From an uncultured Lachnospiraceae bacterium (GTDB lineage: Bacteria > Bacillota > Clostridia > Lachnospirales > Lachnospiraceae): DNA of 64,000 nucleotides. The stretch lies in NCBI GenBank assembly GCA_947089905.1, contig CAMUMG010000001.1, positions 434,001 to 498,000 of the forward strand, given 5' to 3'. The notes under the pieces are model-generated. The model made no database searches and was not told the DNA's origin. It worked only from the letters and a program-made list of their open reading frames with translations. Position numbers and translations under genes: made by a program. Below are positions 1-8,191 of this stretch, in pieces; the first letter of the stretch is position 1, and the number at the start of each line of letters is the position of its first letter.

Positions 1-168
1 ATTCTTTTGTCTACCCATTTGTTTTTTTCCGATAAACTTTGTAACAAAATAACTTGCTGCGATCATAATAACACAAAGAATAAGAATTCCGGCCAGTTCC
101 AGCCAATCAGAAAAGCCGGAACTACCCGAAACAAGGAATCCTCTGTTTAAAAGATACGATTGCATCAT
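1..168 (-). CDS. fliO: Flagellar export protein FliO, N-terminal part (cut by window edge)
   Basis: The frame opens at an ATG overlapping the cheY stop codon (ATGA) and runs off the left edge after 56 codons. A second ATG follows immediately and could be the start instead. The visible protein has a short polar N-terminus, one strong membrane segment (about residues 24-44, ending ASYFVTKF) and then a basic stretch (GKKQMGRQKN). That is the usual layout of FliO/FliZ, a small bitopic membrane protein that helps assemble the FliPQR export gate. Its place directly after cheY matches the Bacillus/Clostridium fla/che operon. FliO is poorly conserved, so the call rests on topology and position. Confidence 0.75.
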   Translation of the reverse strand, partial: MMQSYLLNRGFLVSGSSGFSDWLELAGILILCVIMIAASYFVTKFIGKKQMGRQKN

Positions 169-527
169 CCAACAGCCTTTTTTACTGCCTCTAAAACACG
201 ATCTGCCTGAAATGGTTTTACAATAAAATCCTTTGCTCCAGACTGAATAGACTCAATTACCATTGCCTGTTGCCCCATAGCAGAACACATAATAACAACT
301 GCTGAAGGATCTGTTTGTTTAATCTTTTTGAGTGCATCAATTCCACTCATCTCAGGCATTGTAATATCCATCATAACTAAATCTGGCTTTGTTTCATTAT
401 ACTTTTCTACTGCCTTTAGACCATTCTCCGCTTCTCCTGCGATGTTGTAGCCATTCTTTGTTAAAATATCCTTAATCATCATTCTCATAAAAGCTGCGTC
501 ATCACAAATTAATATACTCTTTGCCAT
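165..527 (-). CDS. cheY: Chemotaxis response regulator CheY
   Basis: A 120-residue single receiver domain, the full length of CheY. It carries the acidic pair D9/D10, the phospho-acceptor D54 in MMDITMP, S82 in the usual Thr/Ser position and the invariant K104 before P105. Phosphorylated by CheA, it would act on the flagellar switch through FliM. It lies between fliY and fliO as in Bacillus subtilis, where the FliY encoded just upstream is a CheY-P phosphatase. There is no DNA-binding output domain, so a motility role is much more likely than transcription control. Confidence 0.95.
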   Translation of the reverse strand: MAKSILICDDAAFMRMMIKDILTKNGYNIAGEAENGLKAVEKYNETKPDLVMMDITMPEMSGIDALKKIKQTDPSAVVIMCSAMGQQAMVIESIQSGAKDFIVKPFQADRVLEAVKKAVG

Positions 528-581
528 ATTGATTTCTCCTATCCTTTTTTATAATAATATGTTTGATACATGGATGCTCGA

Positions 582-1769
582 TTACTTAATGATTTCCGTC
601 ACACGGATACCAAAAGCATCTTCAATTACTACTACTTCTCCTTTAGCCACATATTTTCCATTGACTAAAACATCTATTGGCTCACCTGCCAGATGGTTTA
701 ATTCTATAATAGTTCCGGGTGCAAAGTCAAGAATCTCTTTAATTGACTTTGTCGTTCGTCCAAGTTCTGCAGTAACCTCTAACGGCACATCTAACAGTAA
801 ATCAATATTTTCTGTTTGAAGCAGTGGACTGGAATTTATGGTAAATGGCTGGAACTGTACTGGTGAAATATTTACATCCTGTTGTGGTGGCATCATATAA
901 GGCATTGCCTGTTGACCTTGATATGGCATTTGTTGCATTGGTGGCACCTGCTGCATTGGCGGCATCTGTGGTTGACCCATTGGCATACCACTAGGTGGCA
1001 TAGAAGCTTGTGGCGGTGGTGGGGTCTGTGCTGGTGGCGGAGTTGATGGGTTTTGTTCTTGGTTTATATTGTTTGTAGCTGGCTGATCAAATCCACTGTA
1101 TTTCATAAACTGATGATAAAGATCCTTTGCAAATTCAATCGGATATAGCTGCATCAATTCACTATCTACTAAATTTCCTATTTCCATACGGAAAGCTACT
1201 TTTACAAATCGACTCTTTAAAAAGGTTGAGATTTCTCCTCCGTCTATATCATCTGTCAAATCGACTAAATTTGCATTTGGTGGACTAATATCCACTTTTT
1301 TCTCCAACATTGATGAAATAGATGTGGCAGCCGATCCCATCATCTGATTCATTGCCTCACTAATTGCACTTAAATGAATTTCTGTCAATTCTCCATCAAT
1401 ATTAGAGCCATCATTTCCCATCATGAGATCGGTAATAATCTTTACATCTCTTTCTTTTAAAACTAAAATATTATTTCCATCTAATCCTTCTTGATAGGAA
1501 ATTTGTATAAATACACATGGTCTGTCATACTGCATTGACAATTCATCCCATGTACAGTATGTAACAACAGGTGTTGTAATATTAACTCTTTGATTGACCA
1601 GAGAAAATAATGTAGTTGCTGCTGTTCCCATACTTATATTGGAAATCTCTCCAATCGCGTCTTTTTCGGCATCTGTTAGTTCTTCCTCTAAATTAGTGTC
1701 AGTATTTGCCGAAGCTGCATCATTTAAGAGAGCATTTATCTCTTCCTGTGATAGCATACTACCATCCAT
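582..1769 (-). CDS. fliY: Flagellar switch protein FliY (CheC-like phosphatase domain plus FliN domain)
   Basis: 395 residues in three parts. The N-terminus [10 protein letters not shown] (about 6-15) resembles the FliM CheY-binding peptide. A CheC/FliY domain carries both phosphatase signatures, E41/N44 in GEISN and E138/N141 in SEAMN. The C-terminal FliN/SpoA domain (about 315-395) contains [13 protein letters not shown]. Residues about 240-305 form a flexible linker very rich in Pro, Gln and Met. The protein should form the lower C ring and dephosphorylate CheY-P. It starts 6 bases after the fliM stop, behind a GGAGGAG ribosome site. Length agrees with B. subtilis FliY; a plain FliN would be about 100-150 residues. 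Confidence 0.94.
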   Translation of the reverse strand: MDGSMLSQEEINALLNDAASANTDTNLEEELTDAEKDAIGEISNISMGTAATTLFSLVNQRVNITTPVVTYCTWDELSMQYDRPCVFIQISYQEGLDGNNILVLKERDVKIITDLMMGNDGSNIDGELTEIHLSAISEAMNQMMGSAATSISSMLEKKVDISPPNANLVDLTDDIDGGEISTFLKSRFVKVAFRMEIGNLVDSELMQLYPIEFAKDLYHQFMKYSGFDQPATNNINQEQNPSTPPPAQTPPPPQASMPPSGMPMGQPQMPPMQQVPPMQQMPYQGQQAMPYMMPPQQDVNISPVQFQPFTINSSPLLQTENIDLLLDVPLEVTAELGRTTKSIKEILDFAPGTIIELNHLAGEPIDVLVNGKYVAKGEVVVIEDAFGIRVTEIIK

Positions 1770-1775
1770 ATCCAG

Positions 1776-2756
1776 TTACTCCTCCTCTCTGATAATTGTC
1801 GATACCTTAACTGCATAAGCATCCGAAGACGAGCCTGGCAATGCAGTAAACTTTTTAATGTTTCCAACATATACATTCAATTCGTCACTCACTTTAGAAT
1901 CTAATTTAATAATATCTCCCTTTTGCATATTAATTAAATCATTTAAAGAGATACTACTTCTTCCAAGTACCACTCGAATTGGAATTCTTGCTTTTGCAAT
2001 TGCTACTTCTATCACATCTTGATAGTGAATATTATCGCTTGTTTGCATGGTTGAATACCAATATTTTGTATTCAATTTGTCAATCACTGATTCTAGGCAA
2101 TTATATGGAAGACATACACTCATCCTTCCTTCTACATCACCAATCTTTACTTTTAAGGTAATAACTACGACTGTTTCTCCTGGAGAAATAATCTGTGCAA
2201 ACTGAGAGTTTGTTTCAATCCGAACTAACCGTGGTTCTATTTTTACTACGTTTGCCCAAGGCTCGGATAAAAGATTTGTTATTACAGTAAAAATTCGTTC
2301 AATGATGACTAATTCAATTTCAGAAAAATCTCTGGATTTTTCTAATGGAAGACCAAATCCACCTAACATTCGATCTACGATGGTATACCCAAGGTTTGCC
2401 TCTAACTCAATAATAATATTCCCCTCTAACGGCGTAAAATCGATAACTCCAAGCAAAACAGGATTGGAAAGAGAACTCATAAATTCCTGATACACTACAG
2501 CGTCTAAACTTGCCACTTCTATTTGCACATTCCTTCTCAAATAGGCAGGAAGATGAGTAGAGAGTAATCGACCATAATGTTCAAAAATGATTTCTAGCGT
2601 TCTAAGATGCTCTTTTGAAAACTTTGTCGGACGTTCAAAATCATATTTTTTCTCAGGTTTTTTTGTTTCTACCTTTAATTCTTCTTCATCAAATCCTCCA
2701 CCCTGCATTTTTGCGAGTAGATCATCTATTTCACTTTGGGATAAGACATCACTCAT
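1776..2756 (-). CDS. fliM: Flagellar motor switch protein FliM
   Basis: 326 residues from an ATG that follows GGGAGG with good spacing; an in-frame ATG 15 bases upstream is less likely because the ribosome site lies between the two. The N-terminal peptide LSQSEIDDLL is the CheY-P binding segment. The middle domain includes SLSNPVLLGVIDF and DRMLGGFG, and the C-terminal SpoA-type domain (about 245-320) includes IRVVLGRSSISLNDL. FliM links FliG to FliY/FliN in the C ring. Gene order fliL-fliM-fliY is the canonical one. Confidence 0.95.
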   Translation of the reverse strand: MSDVLSQSEIDDLLAKMQGGGFDEEELKVETKKPEKKYDFERPTKFSKEHLRTLEIIFEHYGRLLSTHLPAYLRRNVQIEVASLDAVVYQEFMSSLSNPVLLGVIDFTPLEGNIIIELEANLGYTIVDRMLGGFGLPLEKSRDFSEIELVIIERIFTVITNLLSEPWANVVKIEPRLVRIETNSQFAQIISPGETVVVITLKVKIGDVEGRMSVCLPYNCLESVIDKLNTKYWYSTMQTSDNIHYQDVIEVAIAKARIPIRVVLGRSSISLNDLINMQKGDIIKLDSKVSDELNVYVGNIKKFTALPGSSSDAYAVKVSTIIREEE

Positions 2757-2833
2757 TTTACTGCCTCCCATTGTATACTGTGTTCCTACAGTTTCTATTG
2801 TATCATAAATTCTACAAATACGGAATACCTTTT

Positions 2834-3352
2834 TTAACTATAGATAAAACCGTTAAATGTAATCTCATAAATTGTTGTAGAATCAAAGAATTCCCGTAAA
2901 TCATCTCGAATTTTATCTGTAATATTTTTCTTGTTTTCTCCAATATTATCTATAGTATATTTACTAATAATATCTTGAATTCTTCCTTTAACAACCTCTA
3001 AGTTAGCTGTAAGTTGTTCACTTACTGTTGCATAATCCTTTGCTTTATTATTGAGAGAAATTACCACTTTGACTTTAACATGATGATTTTTTGCGTCTCC
3101 TGCTCCTTTGCTTAACGGAATCGTCATCTCTTCATCAATTGCAAAACGTTCCAGATCGCTTAATGCCACATGATCTTCGGATGGCTGCATTGGAACTCCT
3201 TCTACCTCTAATGTTAAAATAGAAGCTACTTTTGTGATCAGATTATTCGTTTTGGTTGCTGTAGGTACAACTACAAAGAGGCAGACGGCTGTTAAAGTCA
3301 AATTGATCAGCGTAGCCGCTAAAATTAAAATCGCCAAAATATTTTTTTTCAT
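2834..3352 (-). CDS. fliL: Flagellar basal body-associated protein FliL
   Basis: 172 residues with a single membrane anchor (about 5-30) followed by an extracytoplasmic domain ending in FFDSTTIYEITFNGFIYS, a typical FliL C-terminus. FliL proteins surround the stator and support torque. The central region GDAKNHHVKVKVVISLNN matches the family's stomatin-like fold segment. It is encoded between motB and fliM with an AAAGGA ribosome site. Sequence similarity in this family is low, so position adds weight. Confidence 0.9.
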   Translation of the reverse strand: MKKNILAILILAATLINLTLTAVCLFVVVPTATKTNNLITKVASILTLEVEGVPMQPSEDHVALSDLERFAIDEEMTIPLSKGAGDAKNHHVKVKVVISLNNKAKDYATVSEQLTANLEVVKGRIQDIISKYTIDNIGENKKNITDKIRDDLREFFDSTTIYEITFNGFIYS

Positions 3353-3393
3353 TCTGCTTATCCTTTCTTTCTATTTGTACTTTCTTAATCTCT

Positions 3394-4203
3394 TTAATTC
3401 GACCCTATCATATTATAGATTCTAATTTCTACACGGCGGTTTTTTGCCCTACCAGCTTCCGTTGAATTATCTGCAATCGGATCTTGTTCTCCTCTTCCGG
3501 TATATTCAATACGAGCAGGATCAAATCCTTTTTCCTGAATTAAATATTCTGCCGTTTCAATCGCTCTGGCAGCCGATAAGTATCGATTATTTTTATATCT
3601 TCCACTGCTGATCTTAACATTATCTGTATATCCAATTACAGCAATTCGGTTATTATCAAAATATTTTAAAATATCTCCTACTTTCGATAAAATTGGAAGC
3701 CCTTTTTCTGTTAATTCTGCCTTTCCAGACTCGAATAAAAGCTGACCATTCATCGTAAGCATAACATAATTTTTCCCCTCTTCATCCATTTCCAGCTCTA
3801 GTTCTTGATCCATATTATAACGAGAGGTCAGTTCAGAAAGTTTGTCATATATATTTTCCATTTCCTGCTGCTTTTGATTTTCAATGGCTTCCTGAAAGTT
3901 TTTTATGGATTCTCCCGTTTCCTCACTGGATTGTCCCATATTAGAATAGTATTCATCCAGATCATTTAATTGAGAAGTCCCCATACTGATTAATTGTCCT
4001 TCTCCAACTGCGGATTCTCCACCATTTAAAATACTAAAAGCACTAGAAAGGGAAGCTGCAATTTCACGAAACTTCTCTTCACTTATATTAGACATTGCAA
4101 ATAAAAGGACAAAAAAGCAAAGCAGAAGATTCATTAAGTCTGAAAATGTTGCCATCCATGCCGGAGAGCCCTTTGGTGGATCTTCTTGCTTTTTTCTAGC
4201 CAA
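3394..4203 (-). CDS. motB: Flagellar motor stator protein MotB
   Basis: With the preferred start the protein has 269 residues. It has a short basic tail, one membrane helix carrying the proton-path aspartate (D22 in ATFSDLMNLLLCFF), a plug/linker region and a C-terminal OmpA-like peptidoglycan-binding domain (about 150-265, with GYTDNVKISSGRYKNN and AGRAKNRRVEIRI). I chose the TTG at 4203 because AAGGTGGTGA, one mismatch from the perfect Shine-Dalgarno sequence, precedes it by five bases and the protein then begins MARKKQED as in relatives. An ATG at 4221 would add six residues but has a poor ribosome site. The start lies inside motA, implying translational coupling. Confidence 0.93.
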   Translation of the reverse strand: MARKKQEDPPKGSPAWMATFSDLMNLLLCFFVLLFAMSNISEEKFREIAASLSSAFSILNGGESAVGEGQLISMGTSQLNDLDEYYSNMGQSSEETGESIKNFQEAIENQKQQEMENIYDKLSELTSRYNMDQELELEMDEEGKNYVMLTMNGQLLFESGKAELTEKGLPILSKVGDILKYFDNNRIAVIGYTDNVKISSGRYKNNRYLSAARAIETAEYLIQEKGFDPARIEYTGRGEQDPIADNSTEAGRAKNRRVEIRIYNMIGSN

Positions 4204-5002
4204 TTCTCTCACCACCTTCATTTTCTGGACTCATCTCTTGACGTTTTGCCGGAGAAAGGAAAGATTTTAATTTCTCTTCAATAACACGTGGATTTTCACC
4301 TGCCTGAATAGAAAGTAACCCCTCTACCATCACTTCTTTAATTCGGATTTCAACGTCATTATTAGCACCTAATTTTGTTGCTGTTGGTGTAGCAATCCAG
4401 TTGGCAAGTAGAGATCCATATAAAGTTGTAATCAAGGCAACAGCCATGTTTGGTCCAACTGATCCAACGTCATCACCCATGTCTTTAAGCATGTTGATCA
4501 AACCAATTAATGTTCCGATCATACCCCAAGCAGGACCCATACTGGCTAAGTTTTCCCAAAAGTGAACTACTTCCTTATGGCGTCCTTCAATACAATTTAA
4601 TTCCGTTTCCAAAATGCTACGAACCAATTCTGGATCAGTACCATCGACAATTAACATGACGCCTTTTTTTAAAAATTCGTCTTCAATCGTATTTGCCGCT
4701 TCTTCTAAGGCAAGAAGCCCATCCTTTCTCGCTACATTGGACAATTCAATAATTGTACGGATTGTTTCTTCTTCATTTGATTTTACTGGTTTAAAAATGA
4801 GGGAGATACTTTTTAGATTGCTTAAAAATTTCGGTATACTTCCCTGCATGATCATTACTGCAAATAATGAACCACCGAAAGTAATATATGCAGAAGGAGC
4901 GTTTAAAAACGCCTCTAATGCAGACATTCCCTTCTCGCCAACAATTCCGTAAATACAGAGTCCAAAACACATAATAATACCAACTAATGACGCTAAATCC
5001 AC
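4196..5002 (-). CDS. motA: Flagellar motor stator protein MotA
   Basis: 268 residues with four membrane segments (about 2-22, 32-52, 150-170, 185-205) and the large cytoplasmic loop that contacts FliG. MotA_ExbB family signatures include WENLASMGPAWGMIGTLIGL and the conserved prolines of the third and fourth helices. With MotB it forms the ion-driven stator. Stator genes placed inside the fla operon between flbD and fliL are common in Clostridia, whereas B. subtilis has motAB elsewhere. The 3' end overlaps motB. Confidence 0.95.
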   Translation of the reverse strand: MDLASLVGIIMCFGLCIYGIVGEKGMSALEAFLNAPSAYITFGGSLFAVMIMQGSIPKFLSNLKSISLIFKPVKSNEEETIRTIIELSNVARKDGLLALEEAANTIEDEFLKKGVMLIVDGTDPELVRSILETELNCIEGRHKEVVHFWENLASMGPAWGMIGTLIGLINMLKDMGDDVGSVGPNMAVALITTLYGSLLANWIATPTATKLGANNDVEIRIKEVMVEGLLSIQAGENPRVIEEKLKSFLSPAKRQEMSPENEGGERIG

Positions 5003-5021
5003 GTTTTTCCACCACCTGTGC

Positions 5022-5216
5022 TTATTTTATGTACTGACAGTAAAGTTCCCTTCTATATGATTTTACTAAATCTTTTATTGTTTGTCTACTTTCTTTTACA
5101 AAGATTTTTCTTCCAGTCGTTAAAGTAATTACTGTATCTGGTACTTCCTCTATCAACTCAATTAAATCAGAATTAATTGTTATTTTCTGCTCATTTAGTT
5201 TTGTAACATCTATCAT
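5022..5216 (-). CDS. flbD: Flagellar protein FlbD/SwrD
   Basis: A 64-residue protein beginning MIDVTKLN, the conserved start of the FlbD family; an upstream in-frame ATG at 5255 is rejected because GGGAGTGA precedes the 5216 ATG at correct spacing. Family features visible are DLIELIEEVPDTVITL and GRKIFVKES. The B. subtilis homologue SwrD (YlzI) increases motor torque and is needed for swarming. Its place between flgE and motA fits. It is not the unrelated Caulobacter sigma-54 activator of the same name. Confidence 0.88.
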   Translation of the reverse strand: MIDVTKLNEQKITINSDLIELIEEVPDTVITLTTGRKIFVKESRQTIKDLVKSYRRELYCQYIK

Positions 5217-5299
5217 TTTATCACTCCCTACTATCCTGCTGGGGTTTTCCAGCATCTACTGCCTCCCATCTTTACTTCTACTCCCCCTTCCTTGCATGG

Positions 5300-5333
5300 A
5301 AACTTCCCGTCCTTAAAAAAGGACAGGAAGTTT
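5300..5333 (-). terminator. Intercistronic hairpin between flgE and flbD
   Basis: A 15-base arm at 5300-5314 pairs with 5319-5333 across a 4-base loop. The only non-Watson-Crick position becomes a G-U wobble in minus-strand RNA (it would be C-A on the plus strand), so the structure is best formed in the flagellar transcript. The 3' side ends in UUU followed by CC, not a long U-tract. It is therefore a weak or partial terminator, or an RNA processing/stability element that lets flgE be expressed above the downstream genes. Confidence 0.6.
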
Positions 5334-5350
5334 TTCAATATTTATACTAC

Positions 5351-6835
5351 TTATCTCTTCAAGTTAATTAATTCTTCTAACATAGTATCCGAAGTTGTAA
5401 TAATTCTGGAATTTGCCTGAAAACCTCTTTGTGTCGTAATCATATCTGTAAACTGTGCTGCTAAATCCACATTTGACATTTCTAATACACCTGTACTAAA
5501 TTTACCACCAGAAGACTTGATATTCTCACCAACTCCATCAAATTCTCCTGAGTTTTGTGTTGCTGCAAACATATTATTTCCGACTGCTTCAAGTCCTGCT
5601 GGATTTGCAAAAGATGCAACTGCAATTTGACCTAATAGTTTTTGATCTCCATTATCATAAGATCCAAAAATCTTGCCTTCTGTATCAATACTGATTCCAG
5701 ATAGATCTCCCATTGCTTTTCCTGCACCAGCACCTCTTTCCAAATCTCCTTTGGTCGGTTCAATCGTAGTAGTACCACTACTTTGATACATCGTCAGAGA
5801 AGAAAAATCAATATCTACATTTGCAAAAGGATTCGGAGTTACAGCACTGGCAAGTGTCATCTTTGTACTTCCAGCTTCTGCATCTTCACCAACACTGACA
5901 AAACGACCTGTAGATGCGTTAAAATTGAGCAATACACCCTCTTGTTCAATTGTAAACTCTCCTGTTTGTTCATTGACATCTCCGATTTCCAAAGTATTTA
6001 AACCATCTCCAACACCAAATGAAAATTGTCCTGCAAAAGCTTCATTAGTTGAATAAGTAACATTTCCTTCTTCATCTACATTCTTTCTTACAAAAAGGGA
6101 CTGTCCTGTTTCATCCTTAATATCTGTCACTGTTATTCTATATTGATTCGTTACTGCTTCATCTGAACCAGTTGCTGCACCTACCTGTTGAAATTTTAGA
6201 CCAGCTGTATATAAATGTCCTAAATTATCATAAAAACTAACATTTACTACACGACCAGCTGCTGAGGTAAGCTGTGTATCGTTATAGTCAATATTTCCTG
6301 TCAAAGTAACATCTGTCGTTGCTTCTGGCGGTGATGACATATTTGCTGGTGACATAACCTGTAAAGGAGAAACATCTGTTACCAGACACTTATTTGGATT
6401 TTCTGGATCTGGTTGCCATCCCATAACAGTAGCTCCAGTTGGTGTACAAAGAGTTCCTCTTGCATCTACTGTAAATGCTCCTGCTCTAGTAAAATAATTG
6501 CCACTCCCATTATTTACTACAAAAAAGGCATCTCCTTCAATCATAACATCAAAAGGATTATCGGTTCTTTGAGAACCTCCCGGTGTGGACATACTTGCTG
6601 TAATAGAAGCTAGATTTGATCCAAGTCCAATTTGTTTTGCATTAGTACCTGCTGTTCCAGTATCGCTGTTTGGTCCAGATGCACTTTGTGTTGTTTGATA
6701 TAAAATATCAGAAAATGTTACTGTGCTCGCCTTAAATCCAACGGTATTTACGTTAGAAATGTTATTACCAATTACGTCCATCTTTGTCTGATGAACTCTA
6801 AGTCCGGATACACCGGAATACAATGAACGCATCAT
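5351..6835 (-). CDS. flgE: Flagellar hook protein FlgE
   Basis: 494 residues. The N-terminal rod/hook motif (MMRSLYSGVSGLRV, then GNNISNVNTVGFKAS) and the C-terminal coiled segment (VDLAAQFTDMITTQRGFQAN, ending ELINLKR) define a hook-basal-body protein. The long central region with FlgE-type D1/D2 sequences identifies the hook rather than rod proteins. It polymerises outside the cell after export, with FlgD as cap and FliK setting its length; both are encoded just upstream. Confidence 0.95.
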   Translation of the reverse strand: MMRSLYSGVSGLRVHQTKMDVIGNNISNVNTVGFKASTVTFSDILYQTTQSASGPNSDTGTAGTNAKQIGLGSNLASITASMSTPGGSQRTDNPFDVMIEGDAFFVVNNGSGNYFTRAGAFTVDARGTLCTPTGATVMGWQPDPENPNKCLVTDVSPLQVMSPANMSSPPEATTDVTLTGNIDYNDTQLTSAAGRVVNVSFYDNLGHLYTAGLKFQQVGAATGSDEAVTNQYRITVTDIKDETGQSLFVRKNVDEEGNVTYSTNEAFAGQFSFGVGDGLNTLEIGDVNEQTGEFTIEQEGVLLNFNASTGRFVSVGEDAEAGSTKMTLASAVTPNPFANVDIDFSSLTMYQSSGTTTIEPTKGDLERGAGAGKAMGDLSGISIDTEGKIFGSYDNGDQKLLGQIAVASFANPAGLEAVGNNMFAATQNSGEFDGVGENIKSSGGKFSTGVLEMSNVDLAAQFTDMITTQRGFQANSRIITTSDTMLEELINLKR

Positions 6836-6921
6836 AATGAAATGACCTCCTGTTCTGCACTTGTGTCGACTTCTGTCATTCTGCCGACTTCGCCCCCTAT
6901 TTTAAGGTCCGGCGATTATGG

Positions 6922-7326
6922 TTATGTAATAACTGCCCCATCAATGTTTGTAAAGATTCTCTCTTCTTTATCATTGACTGCTGTTACTACCGTTTTATTT
7001 TTGACATTTACGATAAACGCCAAATCATCTACTAAAACAAGGGATTCTTTCATTCCTTTTTCCAAAGCTTTTTGTGCTCCTGTTTCTAATCGCACTAACT
7101 GTGATTCTGAAAGATTGATATTTCGATGAAGCAGACGCTCATTTGCATGTTTGGAAAATTTTAGTTTCCCTTCTTGTGTCTGTCGTTTTAACGCAAAAAC
7201 CTGTTCAAACGAAATTTTTTGTTCTTTAATCGGCGTCTGCCCTTTTGCTTCCCTGCTCTGCTTATTACTTTGCAGCCGCTCTGTCATTTGCTCAATCGAA
7301 GAGAAACTGCTATTTTGAATATTCAT
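6922..7326 (-). CDS. Flagellar operon protein, TIGR02530 family
   Basis: 134 residues. The N-terminal third is polar and low complexity. The conserved part runs from about 55 on, with KFSKHANERLLHRNI, LVRLETGAQKALEKG and VDDLAFIVNVKNKTVVTA. This pattern is that of the small uncharacterised protein found between flgD and flgE in many Firmicutes, which is where it sits here. Molecular function is not established; a role in hook assembly is inferred from position only. Confidence 0.82.
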   Translation of the reverse strand: MNIQNSSFSSIEQMTERLQSNKQSREAKGQTPIKEQKISFEQVFALKRQTQEGKLKFSKHANERLLHRNINLSESQLVRLETGAQKALEKGMKESLVLVDDLAFIVNVKNKTVVTAVNDKEERIFTNIDGAVIT

Positions 7327-7386
7327 ATGTCAATTCCCTTCTTTATTCTAAAGCTTCTTCCTTGAAACTTCAGAATTCAATTTCGT

Positions 7387-8175
7387 CTAATTTTCTGTTC
7401 CGTTTTGGTCTTGTCCTTTATCTGTTTCCTCTCCTGTAGCTGTCGAATTGACTACTGTAACTACCACCTTATCAGAAACAGTTGTATATAAAGAATCATT
7501 AAAGATAACCGCTGGTTTATAGACTCCATTTGGCAGATTGGCAAATGCTTCACTACTAATAGTTACCTTATTGCCGTCCATCTTAACATACTTGGAATCT
7601 AAGATCTGATTATTTAAATAAAGTGTTACTTCATCTGCTATGGTATCGCCACTTCCTAAATTCACTTCAAATTTTAAATCCTCTGGCTTTTTAGCATCAT
7701 AAGTATATTGAATTTGCTCTGAAATTTCTGGAAGTCCCTTTTGTAGAACATATTTATCATCAATCACAGTTCTTAGCTGATCTAAATCATATGTCTTTCC
7801 ATCAACAGAAAGTTTTATTTGATTTTTAGCAGAAACAGAAATAAAATCTACCTTTCCACTTATTGTTACTTCTCTTCCATTTGAGTCTTCTGAAGATAAA
7901 ATAACATTTTTCCCTACTAAATTAAATGCCTGTGATTTTTCAGAAACTGCATATAAATTCTGAAGTTGCTCTAACTGTGAAAACGTTGCAAGCTGTGCTA
8001 CAAATTCGGTATCTGTACTTGGATTTAATGGATCTTGATTTTCCATCTGACACATTAAAAGCTGTAAAAAGGCTTCTTTTCCAAGTTCAGAAGTTCCCCG
8101 TTTTGGCTCGTTAGGATCTTCTCTTTCTATCTGTTGTAATACACCATTTACAACAGGTGCAATTAGCTGTGCCAT
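7387..8175 (-). CDS. flgD: Flagellar hook assembly protein FlgD
   Basis: 262 residues. The N-terminal signature GKEAFLQLLMCQMENQDPLN followed by TEFVAQLATFSQLEQL is diagnostic of the FlgD hook cap. The middle part (about 95-230) is a beta-rich Tudor/Ig-like region with VNLGSGDTIADEVTLYL. FlgD caps the growing hook and is replaced when filament assembly begins. It follows fliK by 16 bases. Confidence 0.93.
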   Translation of the reverse strand: MAQLIAPVVNGVLQQIEREDPNEPKRGTSELGKEAFLQLLMCQMENQDPLNPSTDTEFVAQLATFSQLEQLQNLYAVSEKSQAFNLVGKNVILSSEDSNGREVTISGKVDFISVSAKNQIKLSVDGKTYDLDQLRTVIDDKYVLQKGLPEISEQIQYTYDAKKPEDLKFEVNLGSGDTIADEVTLYLNNQILDSKYVKMDGNKVTISSEAFANLPNGVYKPAVIFNDSLYTTVSDKVVVTVVNSTATGEETDKGQDQNGTEN

Positions 8176-8191
8176 ATATTCTCCTTTCTAG

